DNA of 58,763 nucleotides from Oscillospiraceae bacterium (GTDB taxonomy: Bacteria; Bacillota; Clostridia; Oscillospirales; Ruminococcaceae). Under the pieces are notes generated by a model that did no database searches, was not told the DNA's origin, and saw nothing but the letters and a program-made list of their open reading frames with translations. The position numbers and the translations under genes were made by a program. Of this stretch, positions 17,785 through 28,520 are shown piece by piece (positions within the stretch are counted from its first letter, which is position 1; every line of letters starts with the position of its first letter). The stretch covers positions 1 through 58,763 of the forward strand of contig JAGAKZ010000032.1 of NCBI GenBank assembly GCA_017848115.1, written 5' to 3'.

Positions 17785-18504
17785 ATGGATAAAGCCGGAT
17801 ATTCATTTGAAAAACTTTCGGAAAGCATATATGTATGTGCAAGTGAAGATCATCGTTTTGGGACAGATGCATTTTTACTGACTGATTTTACAAATTATAA
17901 GAGAAATGACCTTGTTTGCGAATTGGGGACAGGGTGCGGAATAATTTCACTTATAATGTCAAGAGAAAATGCACCAAGACAGATATATGCTGTAGATATA
18001 CAGGAAAATGCGATCGAACAGCTTAAACTTGGAATAGAAAAAAGCAACCTTACAAATATTGTTCCGGTATGCGCAGATCTTAAGGTTTTGTGGGACGAAG
18101 CACCGCTGGGAAAATGTTCTCTGGTTGTATGCAATCCGCCTTATAAAGCTGCCAATGCAGGAATAGAGAGCGCCCTCACATCACAGCGTATTGCAAGACA
18201 TGAGATATTGTGTGATATAAATGATGTCTGCCGTGCGGCAAACAGACTGCTGAAGTTTGGCGGAAGGCTCTGTATGTGTAATCGTCCTGAAAGACTCGGA
18301 GACGTTATAGCGGCAATGAAAGCAAATGATATAGAGCCAAAAATGCTGAGATTTGTAAGCAATACACCATCGCAGGCACCGTGGCTTTTCCTTATAGAAG
18401 GCAAGAAGGGTTCAAAGCCGTATATGAAAGTAGCTCCGCAGTTATATATGCAGGGTGAAAACGGTTATTCGGACGAAGTAAAAAGAATATATAAGATAAA
18501 CTGA
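17785..18504 (+). CDS. TrmN6-like tRNA adenine-N6 methyltransferase
   Basis: 239 residues. Class I SAM methyltransferase fold with the glycine motif CELGTGCGIIS and the amino-methyltransferase motif NPPY (in VVCNPPYK), which together with the opening (HRFGTDAFLL) mark the TrmN6/YfiC group that methylates A37 of tRNA-Val. The ATG at 17785 is preferred to GTG 17746 because AAAGGA lies about nine bases before it. It is followed 21 bases later by rsmI, the same pairing as in many Firmicutes. Confidence 0.88.
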   Translation: MDKAGYSFEKLSESIYVCASEDHRFGTDAFLLTDFTNYKRNDLVCELGTGCGIISLIMSRENAPRQIYAVDIQENAIEQLKLGIEKSNLTNIVPVCADLKVLWDEAPLGKCSLVVCNPPYKAANAGIESALTSQRIARHEILCDINDVCRAANRLLKFGGRLCMCNRPERLGDVIAAMKANDIEPKMLRFVSNTPSQAPWLFLIEGKKGSKPYMKVAPQLYMQGENGYSDEVKRIYKIN

Positions 18505-18525
18505 TATTTAGAAAGGGTTGAAATC

Positions 18526-19356
18526 ATGCCGGGAACGCTTTATGTACTGGGAACTCCTATAGGAAATATTTCCGATATAACGCTCAGAGCGCTTGATATA
18601 CTAAGTGAAGTTGATTTTATAGCGGCTGAGGATACAAGAGTAACTTTGAAACTTCTCAATAAATATGATATAAAAAAACAACTTGTAAGCTATCATGATC
18701 ACAGTTCAAGACTTTGTGCTGACAATATAATCAACAGATTAATGGCAGGGGAAAGCTGTGCAGTAGTAACAGATGCAGGAATGCCATGTATTTCAGACCC
18801 GGGAGAAGGTCTGGTAAAGCTTTGCTATGAAAATGAGATACCTGTAAAAGTTGTTCCGGGGCCGAGTGCTGTAGTTTCTGCGCTTGCTATTTCCGGACTT
18901 GACACTTCCAGATTTTCTTTTGAAGGATTTTTGTCAGTGACCAAAAAACAGAGAAATGAACATCTTGAACAGGTAAAGAACAATACAAACACCATGATAT
19001 TTTACGAAGCACCGCATAAGCTTATGAATACGCTTGGCGATATGCTAAAGGTATTTGGTGACAGAAAAATTTCACTTTGTCGTGAACTTACGAAAGTATA
19101 TGAAGAAGTGATACGCTGTACTATTTCCGAAGCGATATCATATTATGAAAACAAATCTCCGAAAGGTGAGTATGTACTCGTTATAGAAGGTGCAAAACCT
19201 GAGGAAAAACCAGAGTTCACAATAGAGCAAGCTGTTGATATTGTGTGCGACCTGATAGAAAAAGGTGAAAAGACTATAACTGCCTGCAAGACAGTTGCGG
19301 CACAGACAGGGTATAAAAAAAGTGAGCTTTATCAGCTCGTAAATGAAAGAAAATAG
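18526..19356 (+). CDS. rsmI: 16S rRNA (cytidine1402-2'-O)-methyltransferase
   Basis: 276 residues. It methylates the ribose of C1402 in the ribosomal decoding centre. Typical motifs: LYVLGTPIGNISDIT near 4-18, AAEDTRVT, YHDHS, VTDAGMPCISDPGE near 84-97 and VPGPSAVVSAL near 109-119. GAAAGGG precedes the ATG. It is the second gene of the pair with the TrmN6-like enzyme, closed by a strong terminator. Confidence 0.96.
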   Translation: MPGTLYVLGTPIGNISDITLRALDILSEVDFIAAEDTRVTLKLLNKYDIKKQLVSYHDHSSRLCADNIINRLMAGESCAVVTDAGMPCISDPGEGLVKLCYENEIPVKVVPGPSAVVSALAISGLDTSRFSFEGFLSVTKKQRNEHLEQVKNNTNTMIFYEAPHKLMNTLGDMLKVFGDRKISLCRELTKVYEEVIRCTISEAISYYENKSPKGEYVLVIEGAKPEEKPEFTIEQAVDIVCDLIEKGEKTITACKTVAAQTGYKKSELYQLVNERK

Positions 19357-19385
19357 GACAGGCGTTTTTTTCGCCTGTCCTTTTT
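19356..19385 (+). terminator. Terminator of rsmI
   Basis: A nine-base stem GGACAGGCG/CGCCTGTCC followed by TTTTT, overlapping the last base of the rsmI stop codon. Confidence 0.88.
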
Positions 19386-20625
19386 AATAATCCCCCGAAG
19401 TATCGGGCATAAGTTTAAATTCTATCTCAAAGACGTCTTTGTTTCCGTCTTCGTCAAATCTTGCAACCTTTGCATGAACGGTGTCATTGGCACCTTTTTC
19501 TCCGAGAGATTCCATAAATGAATCATAGTCGGTAACCGGTTTACCTTCTACTTCAAATATGATATCTTCAGGCTTAAGTTCGGTGTTTGCTATATCGCAG
19601 TCTTCGCTTATGTCGCTTATAAGAAGACCCGGACAAAGTTTTTCGGCTTCGGCAAGTTCCTTATCAAGTCCGACAAATGTTATTCCAACTTTGAATCGGC
19701 CTGCAACATATCCATTTGCGATAAGTTCTTCTATTATAGGTTTTGCATCATTTATTGTGATGGCAAATCCAAGACCCTCGTAACTTGCGTTTATAACATC
19801 AACATATTTTGAAGATGTTATCCCTATGACCTGACCATACATATTTACAAGTGCGCCACCTGAGTTGCCGGGGCTTATAGCAGCGTCAGTCTGTATGCAG
19901 TTCATTTCATGTGATGTTGAGTCGGCACGTATCATTCTGTTTACAGCCGATATACAGCCTTCAGATACGCTTCCGGTAAGACCTCCGGGGTTTCCTATTG
20001 CAACTACCTGTTCACCCTGTACAGCCTCATCGGAGTTTCCGAAAACAGCTACAGAAAGTTTTTTTCCGTTTGGCTCAATTTTTATCACAGCAATATCAGT
20101 TTTCGAGTCATAACCTATAACTGTTGCCTCATATAATGAATTATCGTCAAGAGAAACGTCGACTACCTTCCCGTTAGTGATAACATGAGCGTTTGTTACT
20201 ATATATCCGTCTTCGGAAATAATTATTCCGGATCCGGTGCCGTTTATTTTCTTTCCGGTTATTTCAGAATAAGTTATGATCTCTACTATAGACGGACCTA
20301 CTTCTTTTGCTATTCCTGCTGTTGTATATCTGCCTTTTTCATCAGTATATTCAGCATCTGAAGGACGTGAGTTCAAACCGAGTATTACAACAGTATCGTT
20401 TTCAGCAGAATAAAAACCACTGTCTATTCCGATATATCCTGCAATAATCATGTATGATGAAAAAGCGAGTGCCAGAAAAACAGAAACTACTGCAAGTACT
20501 GAAAAAGAACACGGCATTTTTTCTTTGTTATCTTCTAGGATGTCTTTATAATCCGAAAAACAACGAAAGCTTTCCAGTTCATATGTTTCTGTATTTTTTT
20601 CAAAAATATCATTGTTTATATCCAT
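19384..20625 (-). CDS. Membrane-anchored HtrA-type serine protease (S1C, PDZ)
   Basis: 413 residues. A cytoplasmic head of about 40 residues, one span (41-64), then a trypsin-like domain with His147 (TNAHV), Asp177 (TDIAV) and Ser255 (GNSGG), and a C-terminal PDZ domain (about 320-405). HtrA proteases degrade misfolded exported proteins. The ATG at 20625 is chosen over a TTG at 20670 because AGAGG lies six bases before it. It follows an OmpR-type regulator by 41 bases, so the two are probably one transcript. Confidence 0.92.
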   Translation of the reverse strand: MDINNDIFEKNTETYELESFRCFSDYKDILEDNKEKMPCSFSVLAVVSVFLALAFSSYMIIAGYIGIDSGFYSAENDTVVILGLNSRPSDAEYTDEKGRYTTAGIAKEVGPSIVEIITYSEITGKKINGTGSGIIISEDGYIVTNAHVITNGKVVDVSLDDNSLYEATVIGYDSKTDIAVIKIEPNGKKLSVAVFGNSDEAVQGEQVVAIGNPGGLTGSVSEGCISAVNRMIRADSTSHEMNCIQTDAAISPGNSGGALVNMYGQVIGITSSKYVDVINASYEGLGFAITINDAKPIIEELIANGYVAGRFKVGITFVGLDKELAEAEKLCPGLLISDISEDCDIANTELKPEDIIFEVEGKPVTDYDSFMESLGEKGANDTVHAKVARFDEDGNKDVFEIEFKLMPDTSGDY

Positions 20626-20666
20626 ATCATACCTCTGAGGGTTCAGATTGTTTTGCGTATACAGTA

Positions 20667-21371
20667 TCAAGTATCTCCAAATTTTTCGTTAAATTCAAAT
20701 TTGTATCCTACACCCCATACTGTTTTTATTGACCATTGTTCAGAAACTCCATCTAGTTTTTCCCTGAGTCTTTTTATGTGTACATCAACTGTTCGTGAAT
20801 CACCGTAGTACTCAAATCCCCAGACTTCATCAAGAAGCTGATCTCGAGTGTATACTCTGTTAGGGTTTGAGGCGAGATAAAACAGGAGTTCAAGTTCTTT
20901 TGGAGGAGCATCTTTGATTTTTCCGCTCACACGAAGTTCATATCTTGACATATTTACGACCAGATTGTCGTATGTAACTTCGCGTGTTTCGATTATATTT
21001 GACTGGTTTACACGTCTGTTTACAGCTTTTATACGAGCCATTACTTCTTTGATATCAAAAGGTTTTAATATATAATCATCGGCACCTAACTCAAGACCGA
21101 GAACTTTGTCAAAAGTTTCGCTTTTTGAAGTAATGATGATAAGAGGGATGTTTGATTTTTTTCGCACCTCTCTGCATATCTGCCAACCGTCGGTTTTGGG
21201 AATGACAACATCAAGAAGTATGATATCTGGTTTTAAAGCATTGAATTTTATAAGAGCTTCATCACCGTCATGAGAGAGTATGACGCTGTATCCATCTTTT
21301 TCGAGAGCATTTTTTAGTGTATTACAGCTGTTTTTGTCTTCGTCTATAATTAGTACCTTTCCAAGTGGCAT
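20667..21371 (-). CDS. OmpR/PhoB-family response regulator (orphan)
   Basis: 234 residues. Receiver domain 1-120 with acidic pair DED, phospho-acceptor aspartate in LLDVVIPKTDG near 52-62, and Lys in IIITSK; then a winged helix (130-230) with SRTVDVHIKRLREKL. The second ATG is used because AAAGG abuts the first. No histidine kinase lies next to it; the next gene is an HtrA protease, a pairing that suggests an envelope-stress circuit (inference). Confidence 0.93.
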   Translation of the reverse strand: MPLGKVLIIDEDKNSCNTLKNALEKDGYSVILSHDGDEALIKFNALKPDIILLDVVIPKTDGWQICREVRKKSNIPLIIITSKSETFDKVLGLELGADDYILKPFDIKEVMARIKAVNRRVNQSNIIETREVTYDNLVVNMSRYELRVSGKIKDAPPKELELLFYLASNPNRVYTRDQLLDEVWGFEYYGDSRTVDVHIKRLREKLDGVSEQWSIKTVWGVGYKFEFNEKFGDT

Positions 21372-21655
21372 CTTTATCATCCTTTTTATATCTTTGAAAT
21401 TTTAAATTTTTTGTGATAAATATGTTTACTATTTTATTATACAATATTAACGAATTATGTACAAGTTTTTAATATGAATAAATTATTTCTAAATAATGAA
21501 TAAGTTCATAATCAGTTCATAATTTGTATATAGTTGATATATCAGGGTTAAAACAACGGAAATTAGTACATGATTTTATATACAATATGTGCAAATGTAC
21601 AAAGTTTTAGAAATGTTAGTGAAAACACTTGATTTTTTATAGTAACTTGATAAAA

Positions 21656-21687
21656 TATAATTAGCACTCAAAGATAATGAGTGCTAA
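21656..21687 (+). promoter_or_regulatory. CIRCE operator and -10 of groESL
   Basis: Perfect CIRCE: TTAGCACTC (21661-21669), nine bases, GAGTGCTAA (21679-21687). This is the HrcA repressor site. A TATAAT at 21656-21661 overlaps its first base; the -35 is not clear. The 284 bases from 21372 to 21655 show no gene. Confidence 0.95.
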
Positions 21688-21702
21688 TAAATTTGATAAT
21701 AA

Positions 21703-22020
<318 letters not shown>

Positions 22021-22032
22021 TATAAGAAATAA

Positions 22033-23685
<1,653 letters not shown>

Positions 23686-23746
23686 TTTAAAAAATTTCCC
23701 CTCCTTTTATTAATATAAATTCACTTCCTGTCGGGAGTGAATTAGA

Positions 23747-23790
23747 AAAAGCCAAAAAGCATTCTTTTTACGGAATGCTTTTTGGCTTTT
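23747..23790 (+). terminator. Terminator of groESL
   Basis: A perfect 18-base stem (23747-23764 with 23773-23790) with an eight-base loop and T-rich right arm. Confidence 0.88.
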
Positions 23791-23889
23791 ATAAATATTT
23801 TTTCCTCAAAAAGCGTAACCTTACCGGATTAAACGGTGCTTATTATAGTGAAAGGCTTTAAGTACATGACGAAAGGAGCGAAAAAAATT

Positions 23890-24450
23890 TTGGACGATAA
23901 TATTATTGTTGATTTGTTTTTGATGCGGGATAGAAAGGCTTTGGAACAAACTTCAAAAAAGTATGGTAGTCGTTTACGTTCGATATCTTACAGAATAGTA
24001 GATGATTATCAGACTGCCGAAGAATGTGAAAATGATACTTATATGGAAGCATGGAATACTATTCCGCCTCATGAGCCGAAAAACTATTTGTATGCATTTC
24101 TTGCACGTATCACTCGTCATATTTCTTTGAATTGTTGTCGCAATCGCAGTCGGCTTAAACGTAGTGCTTTTATTGTTGAACTAAGTGAAGAGATTGAACA
24201 ATGTATTCCGGCACCCGATGATGTTGAGTGTCGTATAGATGATACAGAGCTAAGCTATGCAATTAACAGTTTTCTTGGAAGATTAAGTGAAGAAAAACGA
24301 AATATTTTTATTCGCCGGTATTGGTATCTTGATTCTGTTACCGATATCTCAAAGCGTTTTGGTTTATCTGAAAGCAAGATAAAAACCACACTTTTTCGTT
24401 GCCGAAATGAACTTCGCAGGTATCTTGAAGAGGAGGGCTATGCTTTATGA
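23890..24450 (+). CDS. ECF-like sigma-70 family sigma factor
   Basis: 186 residues. Region 2 at about 15-80 (QTAEECENDTYMEAWNTIPP) and region 4 at about 120-180 (VTDISKRFGLSESKIKTTLFR, a helix-turn-helix). The start is taken as TTG 23890, with AAAGGAG 11 bases upstream, because it gives the family opening LDDNIIVDLFLMRD; ATG 23866 is an alternative. Its stop overlaps the next gene by four bases (ATGA), the usual coupling of a sigma factor with its membrane regulator. Confidence 0.85.
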   Translation: MDDNIIVDLFLMRDRKALEQTSKKYGSRLRSISYRIVDDYQTAEECENDTYMEAWNTIPPHEPKNYLYAFLARITRHISLNCCRNRSRLKRSAFIVELSEEIEQCIPAPDDVECRIDDTELSYAINSFLGRLSEEKRNIFIRRYWYLDSVTDISKRFGLSESKIKTTLFRCRNELRRYLEEEGYAL

Positions 24451-25658
24451 GAGGAAATGAATTTTTGGATAAGATGGAGCTTATTGATCCGTCTTATATT
24501 GAGGGGGCTGATGTTATGGTAAGTAAAAAGAAATCTGTGTTAATAAGGCTTGGTATAGTAGCTGCTTGTCTGGCATTTATTGTCTTTGCAGGGGCAAAAA
24601 TATTATCACATGAAAATAAGAAAATAAATTCTGATATGCCAATGTTGTCGGTTTCTGAAATTACACCAACAATGGGTTATGAGGGATATACAGCTTATGA
24701 TATTTCAGAACTTGTAAATGCCAATCCATGGAATGAAGATTTTAAATTATCCACATTACCTGTTTATCAGAATACTTTTAATTATGATGAAAATAATTTT
24801 GAATCAGGTGTTGATCTTGATAAGATCCGGAAGTTTATACTGGAGATCGCAAACAGAGCAGGACTTGATGAAAATAATCTGACTGTTACCTATGATACAC
24901 CTGATGAAGAAGAAAAACAAAAGATTATTGACAAGTTTAACAGTGCAGGAGTTACTGTTCCGAAAGGGTACTTTACTCCGACAAAACTAATAATAAATTC
25001 TCAGGGTATAGAAATAGAAGCAGACAGCTCTATGACAGCTACAGTGCATTTTGAGCCTGCGTTAACTGTTCCTTCAGAATATAATTTTACACATTTTTCA
25101 TCATATAATGATAAGTGTGATGTAGCAGAGTATCTTAAAACAAAGTATAAATCTCTTATAGGAATTGAGAATCCACAAGCAGATATTTTTGGCGGTGACT
25201 ATAATATTTATGGTCAGCAACAGTATTCTGTAGGATTTTTTGAAGATGGGCAGGATAAAACAGAGAAGATAATAAATTATAATTTTAATCGCGTGACTTT
25301 TGCAAACGATGATGATGGCAAATTATTTATAGTAAGGATCTGTCAGCCTGATTTGTCTGTCAAGGCAGGGGATTATCCTGTTATCAGTTCTAATGAGGCT
25401 CGGCAATTATTGATAAAAGGAAATTTTATTACGACTGTTCCGTATGAGTTTTCCGGAGAAGAATTTGTTGAGAAAACGGAGCTGATATATCGTACAGATA
25501 AAAATGAAAAATATTTTATGCCATATTACCGTTTTTACGTGGAACTTCCGGAACTTAAGCAGGAGGACGGACTTAAAACTTATGGAATATATTATGTTCC
25601 GGCTGTTGAAAGTGCATATATTTCTGATATGCCGGTCTGGGATGGAAGCTTTAGCTGA
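24447..25658 (+). CDS. Putative membrane anti-sigma factor or sigma-associated sensor
   Basis: 403 residues: 30 cytoplasmic residues, one span (about 30-51), and a long outer domain of some 350 residues with no motif I recognise. The four-base overlap with the sigma gene and this topology fit a transmembrane regulator that holds the sigma factor. The outer domain is much larger than that of a plain anti-sigma factor. No zinc-binding anti-sigma motif is seen, so the assignment rests on context. Confidence 0.7.
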   Translation: MRGNEFLDKMELIDPSYIEGADVMVSKKKSVLIRLGIVAACLAFIVFAGAKILSHENKKINSDMPMLSVSEITPTMGYEGYTAYDISELVNANPWNEDFKLSTLPVYQNTFNYDENNFESGVDLDKIRKFILEIANRAGLDENNLTVTYDTPDEEEKQKIIDKFNSAGVTVPKGYFTPTKLIINSQGIEIEADSSMTATVHFEPALTVPSEYNFTHFSSYNDKCDVAEYLKTKYKSLIGIENPQADIFGGDYNIYGQQQYSVGFFEDGQDKTEKIINYNFNRVTFANDDDGKLFIVRICQPDLSVKAGDYPVISSNEARQLLIKGNFITTVPYEFSGEEFVEKTELIYRTDKNEKYFMPYYRFYVELPELKQEDGLKTYGIYYVPAVESAYISDMPVWDGSFS

Positions 25659-25663
25659 TAGAG

Positions 25664-25709
25664 AAAAAGTCGCACACACAAAGAAATGACTTTGTATGTG
25701 CGACTTTTT
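25664..25709 (+). terminator. Bidirectional terminator between the sigma operon and the GGDEF array
   Basis: A 20-base stem (25664-25683 with 25690-25709, one mismatch), six-base loop, A- and T-rich flanks. Confidence 0.88.
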
Positions 25710-25740
25710 TTATTCAAATGTTTCAAGAGAGTTTTTTACA

Positions 25741-26976
25741 TTATAGAACAACCGGTGCGTTTTTAACGATTTTTTTATTTTCGCGCATATCTGTATATGC
25801 TTTTTCAAGAATAATATTTATATCAGGTATGTCGCCGTTATTATGGTTTGCGTATCCGACAGCAATGGAAAAAGGATATCCTTCATATTTTGAAAGTTCA
25901 TATTGTAATTCTTTTTCAAAACGCTTCTTTATTGACACTTGTGACAGGCAGATAAATTCGTCACCGTCTGTACGATAGACAGTACCTTTTGAGCCTACAG
26001 CATTCATAAGAAGCTGACCGCATCGTGCAATGGCGTCATCGCCTTTATTTGTCCCATAACTGTTGTTTATATTTTCAAGGTAATTTATATCACATATGGT
26101 TATGTGAATACCTTTACATAACATAGGGTTTTCGGAAAGTTCTTTAATTTGTTCATCAAATGCGGTTTTGTTGAAGGTTTGCGTCATTTCGTCGGTTGCA
26201 TCAGTGAAGTCGACATTGTTTTTTCTGTTTTGTATAATATTTTTTATTATTTCAAACAGAGTTATTACAAGAATCGGAATTATTGTGATTGTCATTATGA
26301 TTCGGACAATAGGTATGTTAAAGGAGTTTGTACTATCGGATGTATCAGTAGACGGTTCATATATATTTTCGGTTTGTTGCTGTTGCTGTGGTGTATAATC
26401 GTAAGCAGGCGAAAGTGTTTCTGTTGTTTGCTGATTTCCGTATGCCGGTTCAATAGTCAACATAAAATCATCTATGTAGATGTCTGTTGTATCACCTGAA
26501 GTTTCAATATACAATACAGCAACCTGTGTATCATCTGCAAAAGTAAAATTTCCTGATAGTTCCGTCCATGTATTTGGTTCGGTACGCATATAACTTATGG
26601 GAGTATAACTTTCACTATAAGTTGAATCCGTTGTTTTAAGCGTACATGATACATTTTCTGGTACACTGTTCTCATGATAAACAAAAAGTTGTACACGATA
26701 TGATGTTCCCGGTATCAGATCTGAACAATCAATTGATGGACCGTGCCAATACTGTTTTCTGTTTGTGGCTTTAAGGCAACTTGAACCTGAGTGACTAACT
26801 GTATTACAAAGTTCCAGCGAGATATTCCCCATAGTGTTTATAAAACCACCGGTTGATCCTTCAAAATCCGATGACTTGACTACACTGTTTTCAGCGTGGA
26901 TCTTTGTGCTATACCCTGATAGTAAAGAGGCTAAAATCAATGCCATCAGGATAAGTGTTGATACCTTTTTATTCAT
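25741..26976 (-). CDS. CBM-TM-GGDEF sensor protein, paralogue 1 (one module, DGDEF)
   Basis: 411 residues. Signal peptide 5-28; one CBM22/CBM4_9-like beta-sandwich module of type A at 36-175 (TNRKQYWHGPS, VYHENS, IYIDDF); a Gln-rich linker; span 224-245; GGDEF-type domain 260-405. The motif is DGDEF at 337-341. The metal-site Asp296 (CDINYL) and the GD pair (KGDDAIARC) remain, but YGH is changed to YGT. Activity as a diguanylate cyclase is uncertain. It follows paralogue 2 by 34 bases, without a promoter of its own, so the two share a transcript. Confidence 0.85.
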   Translation of the reverse strand: MNKKVSTLILMALILASLLSGYSTKIHAENSVVKSSDFEGSTGGFINTMGNISLELCNTVSHSGSSCLKATNRKQYWHGPSIDCSDLIPGTSYRVQLFVYHENSVPENVSCTLKTTDSTYSESYTPISYMRTEPNTWTELSGNFTFADDTQVAVLYIETSGDTTDIYIDDFMLTIEPAYGNQQTTETLSPAYDYTPQQQQQTENIYEPSTDTSDSTNSFNIPIVRIIMTITIIPILVITLFEIIKNIIQNRKNNVDFTDATDEMTQTFNKTAFDEQIKELSENPMLCKGIHITICDINYLENINNSYGTNKGDDAIARCGQLLMNAVGSKGTVYRTDGDEFICLSQVSIKKRFEKELQYELSKYEGYPFSIAVGYANHNNGDIPDINIILEKAYTDMRENKKIVKNAPVVL

Positions 26977-27010
26977 AAGAATTTTTTCACCTCAGAGAAA
27001 ATAGTTTGTA

Positions 27011-28339
27011 TTATTTATTGATGATTTTGATTTTGTATTTTTGTTCTATATTTGAACAGCCGGACTTTATAACTGCTTTATTTGACTGCATTTCGTTTTC
27101 AGCCCTTTGAATAAGCGTATTTATATCAGTACGGTTGTCCTCTCTTGAAAATGAGAATCCTGCAGCGATGAAAAATGGGTATTGCTTGTTTTTATGTGAT
27201 TCTGTATCAAATTCGGTTTCTATTCTGTTTCTGAAAGGTAGTTTTGAGATGCATACAAATGTTCCACCATCTGTACGATATACATGTCCATTCATTCCCA
27301 CTATTTTTGAAAGAATACGGGCACATTTTGTCAGTGCCTCATCGCCTGTGCCGTAGCCGAACGATTCATTTATGGTTTTCATAAAGCATACATCACATAC
27401 GGCTATATAGAGTTCTTTATACATAGACTGGGAAACGGAAAGAGCTTTGATTTTTTTGTTGTATTCTTCTTTTGAAAATACTCCGGTCAGAGAATCTTTT
27501 GCACCGGGTCTTATAAAATTTATTTTGTTGTTTTTGATAAGGTATATGATAAGAATAGTAATTATGGTTAATGCTATAAGAGCAAGCGGAAATATAACAC
27601 TCCATGAATTGTTGTTATCTGAATTACTTTCAGGAATATCGGTAATATCAGAGTCGCTTTTTGATGATTTGGAGGTTTCTGGAGTTGTTGCCTGAGTTTT
27701 TGACATTTCCTGAGTTGAAGCAGTAGTTTCTTTAGTAGCTTCTGTAATTTTTTCGGTAGCTTTTGTGGTTTCTTCTGATACAATGGTTTCACCTTGTTCT
27801 ACAAGGGTGATGGTTATATCGTCTATACATATATCCATAGTGTTTGCGGAAGATTCAATATAGACAGCATATTGTGACACGTCAATAGGTATTGTGAATG
27901 TTCCGCCTATTTTTGTCCACGTCATTGGTGGTGTATCATTTTTTATTATAGTATTATATGACGTACTGGCATCGGATTTTACTGTTTTCATCGTCCAGAG
28001 CAAGTCTTCATTTTTATCAGAATAATGAAATACATATGCACTTATCTCATATGTGTTCCCCGGGACTATATCAGGGTGATCAAAAATTCCTGCACCATTC
28101 CATGATTCTGTTCGATCAGTAATTTTAATACTGGATGTACTGTTGTTGCCATTTGCAGTATCAAGTTCAAGAGTTACAAATCCCATCGGATAAAGACAAC
28201 CGATTTCATTCGGATCATCAAAAGTGTTCGATATTATCAGATCTCCTGGTTCAAAAGCTTCTATGCTCTCTGTTCTAAATGTGGAACTTAGACAGAGCGC
28301 GGAGATTAATATAAATGATGCTATATTTTTTTTGTTCAT
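27011..28339 (-). CDS. CBM-TM-GGDEF sensor protein, paralogue 2 (one module, degenerate DGGTF)
   Basis: 442 residues. Signal peptide 5-28; one type A module at 38-178 (TDRTESWNGAG, FIPIDV-like edge, ICIDDITI); a Thr/Ser/Glu-rich linker (181-240); span 248-267; GGDEF-type domain 280-425. The motif has become DGGTF (357-361): the essential acidic pair is lost, so cyclase activity is not expected. CDVCFMKTINESFGYGTGDE still shows the fold. GAGGTG precedes the ATG. First gene of a two-gene unit with paralogue 1, under a promoter at 28410-28438. Confidence 0.85.
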   Translation of the reverse strand: MNKKNIASFILISALCLSSTFRTESIEAFEPGDLIISNTFDDPNEIGCLYPMGFVTLELDTANGNNSTSSIKITDRTESWNGAGIFDHPDIVPGNTYEISAYVFHYSDKNEDLLWTMKTVKSDASTSYNTIIKNDTPPMTWTKIGGTFTIPIDVSQYAVYIESSANTMDICIDDITITLVEQGETIVSEETTKATEKITEATKETTASTQEMSKTQATTPETSKSSKSDSDITDIPESNSDNNNSWSVIFPLALIALTIITILIIYLIKNNKINFIRPGAKDSLTGVFSKEEYNKKIKALSVSQSMYKELYIAVCDVCFMKTINESFGYGTGDEALTKCARILSKIVGMNGHVYRTDGGTFVCISKLPFRNRIETEFDTESHKNKQYPFFIAAGFSFSREDNRTDINTLIQRAENEMQSNKAVIKSGCSNIEQKYKIKIINK

Positions 28340-28409
28340 TTTATCACCTCTGTGTTATGCAAATTTTGTTAGGCAAATTAATTATAAAATATGAAATCTG
28401 TATAATTAT

Positions 28410-28438
28410 ATTATAACATTTTAATGTAATTTTGTCTA
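28410..28438 (-). promoter_or_regulatory. Array-type promoter of paralogues 2 and 1
   Basis: Minus strand: TAGACA, 17 bases ending AAAATGT, TATAAT. One of six near-identical promoters in the array. Confidence 0.8.
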
Positions 28439-28482
28439 TATGTATTGTTTGATTTGTTTTTTAAGTTTTTACTTGAAAACAT

Positions 28483-28515
28483 AAAACCTCTCATTTATAA
28501 TTTCTGAGAGGTTTT
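28483..28515 (-). terminator. Terminator of paralogue 3
   Basis: A perfect 11-base stem (28483-28493 with 28505-28515) just past the stop codon, T-rich on the minus strand. Confidence 0.75.
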
Positions 28516-28520
28516 AAAAG

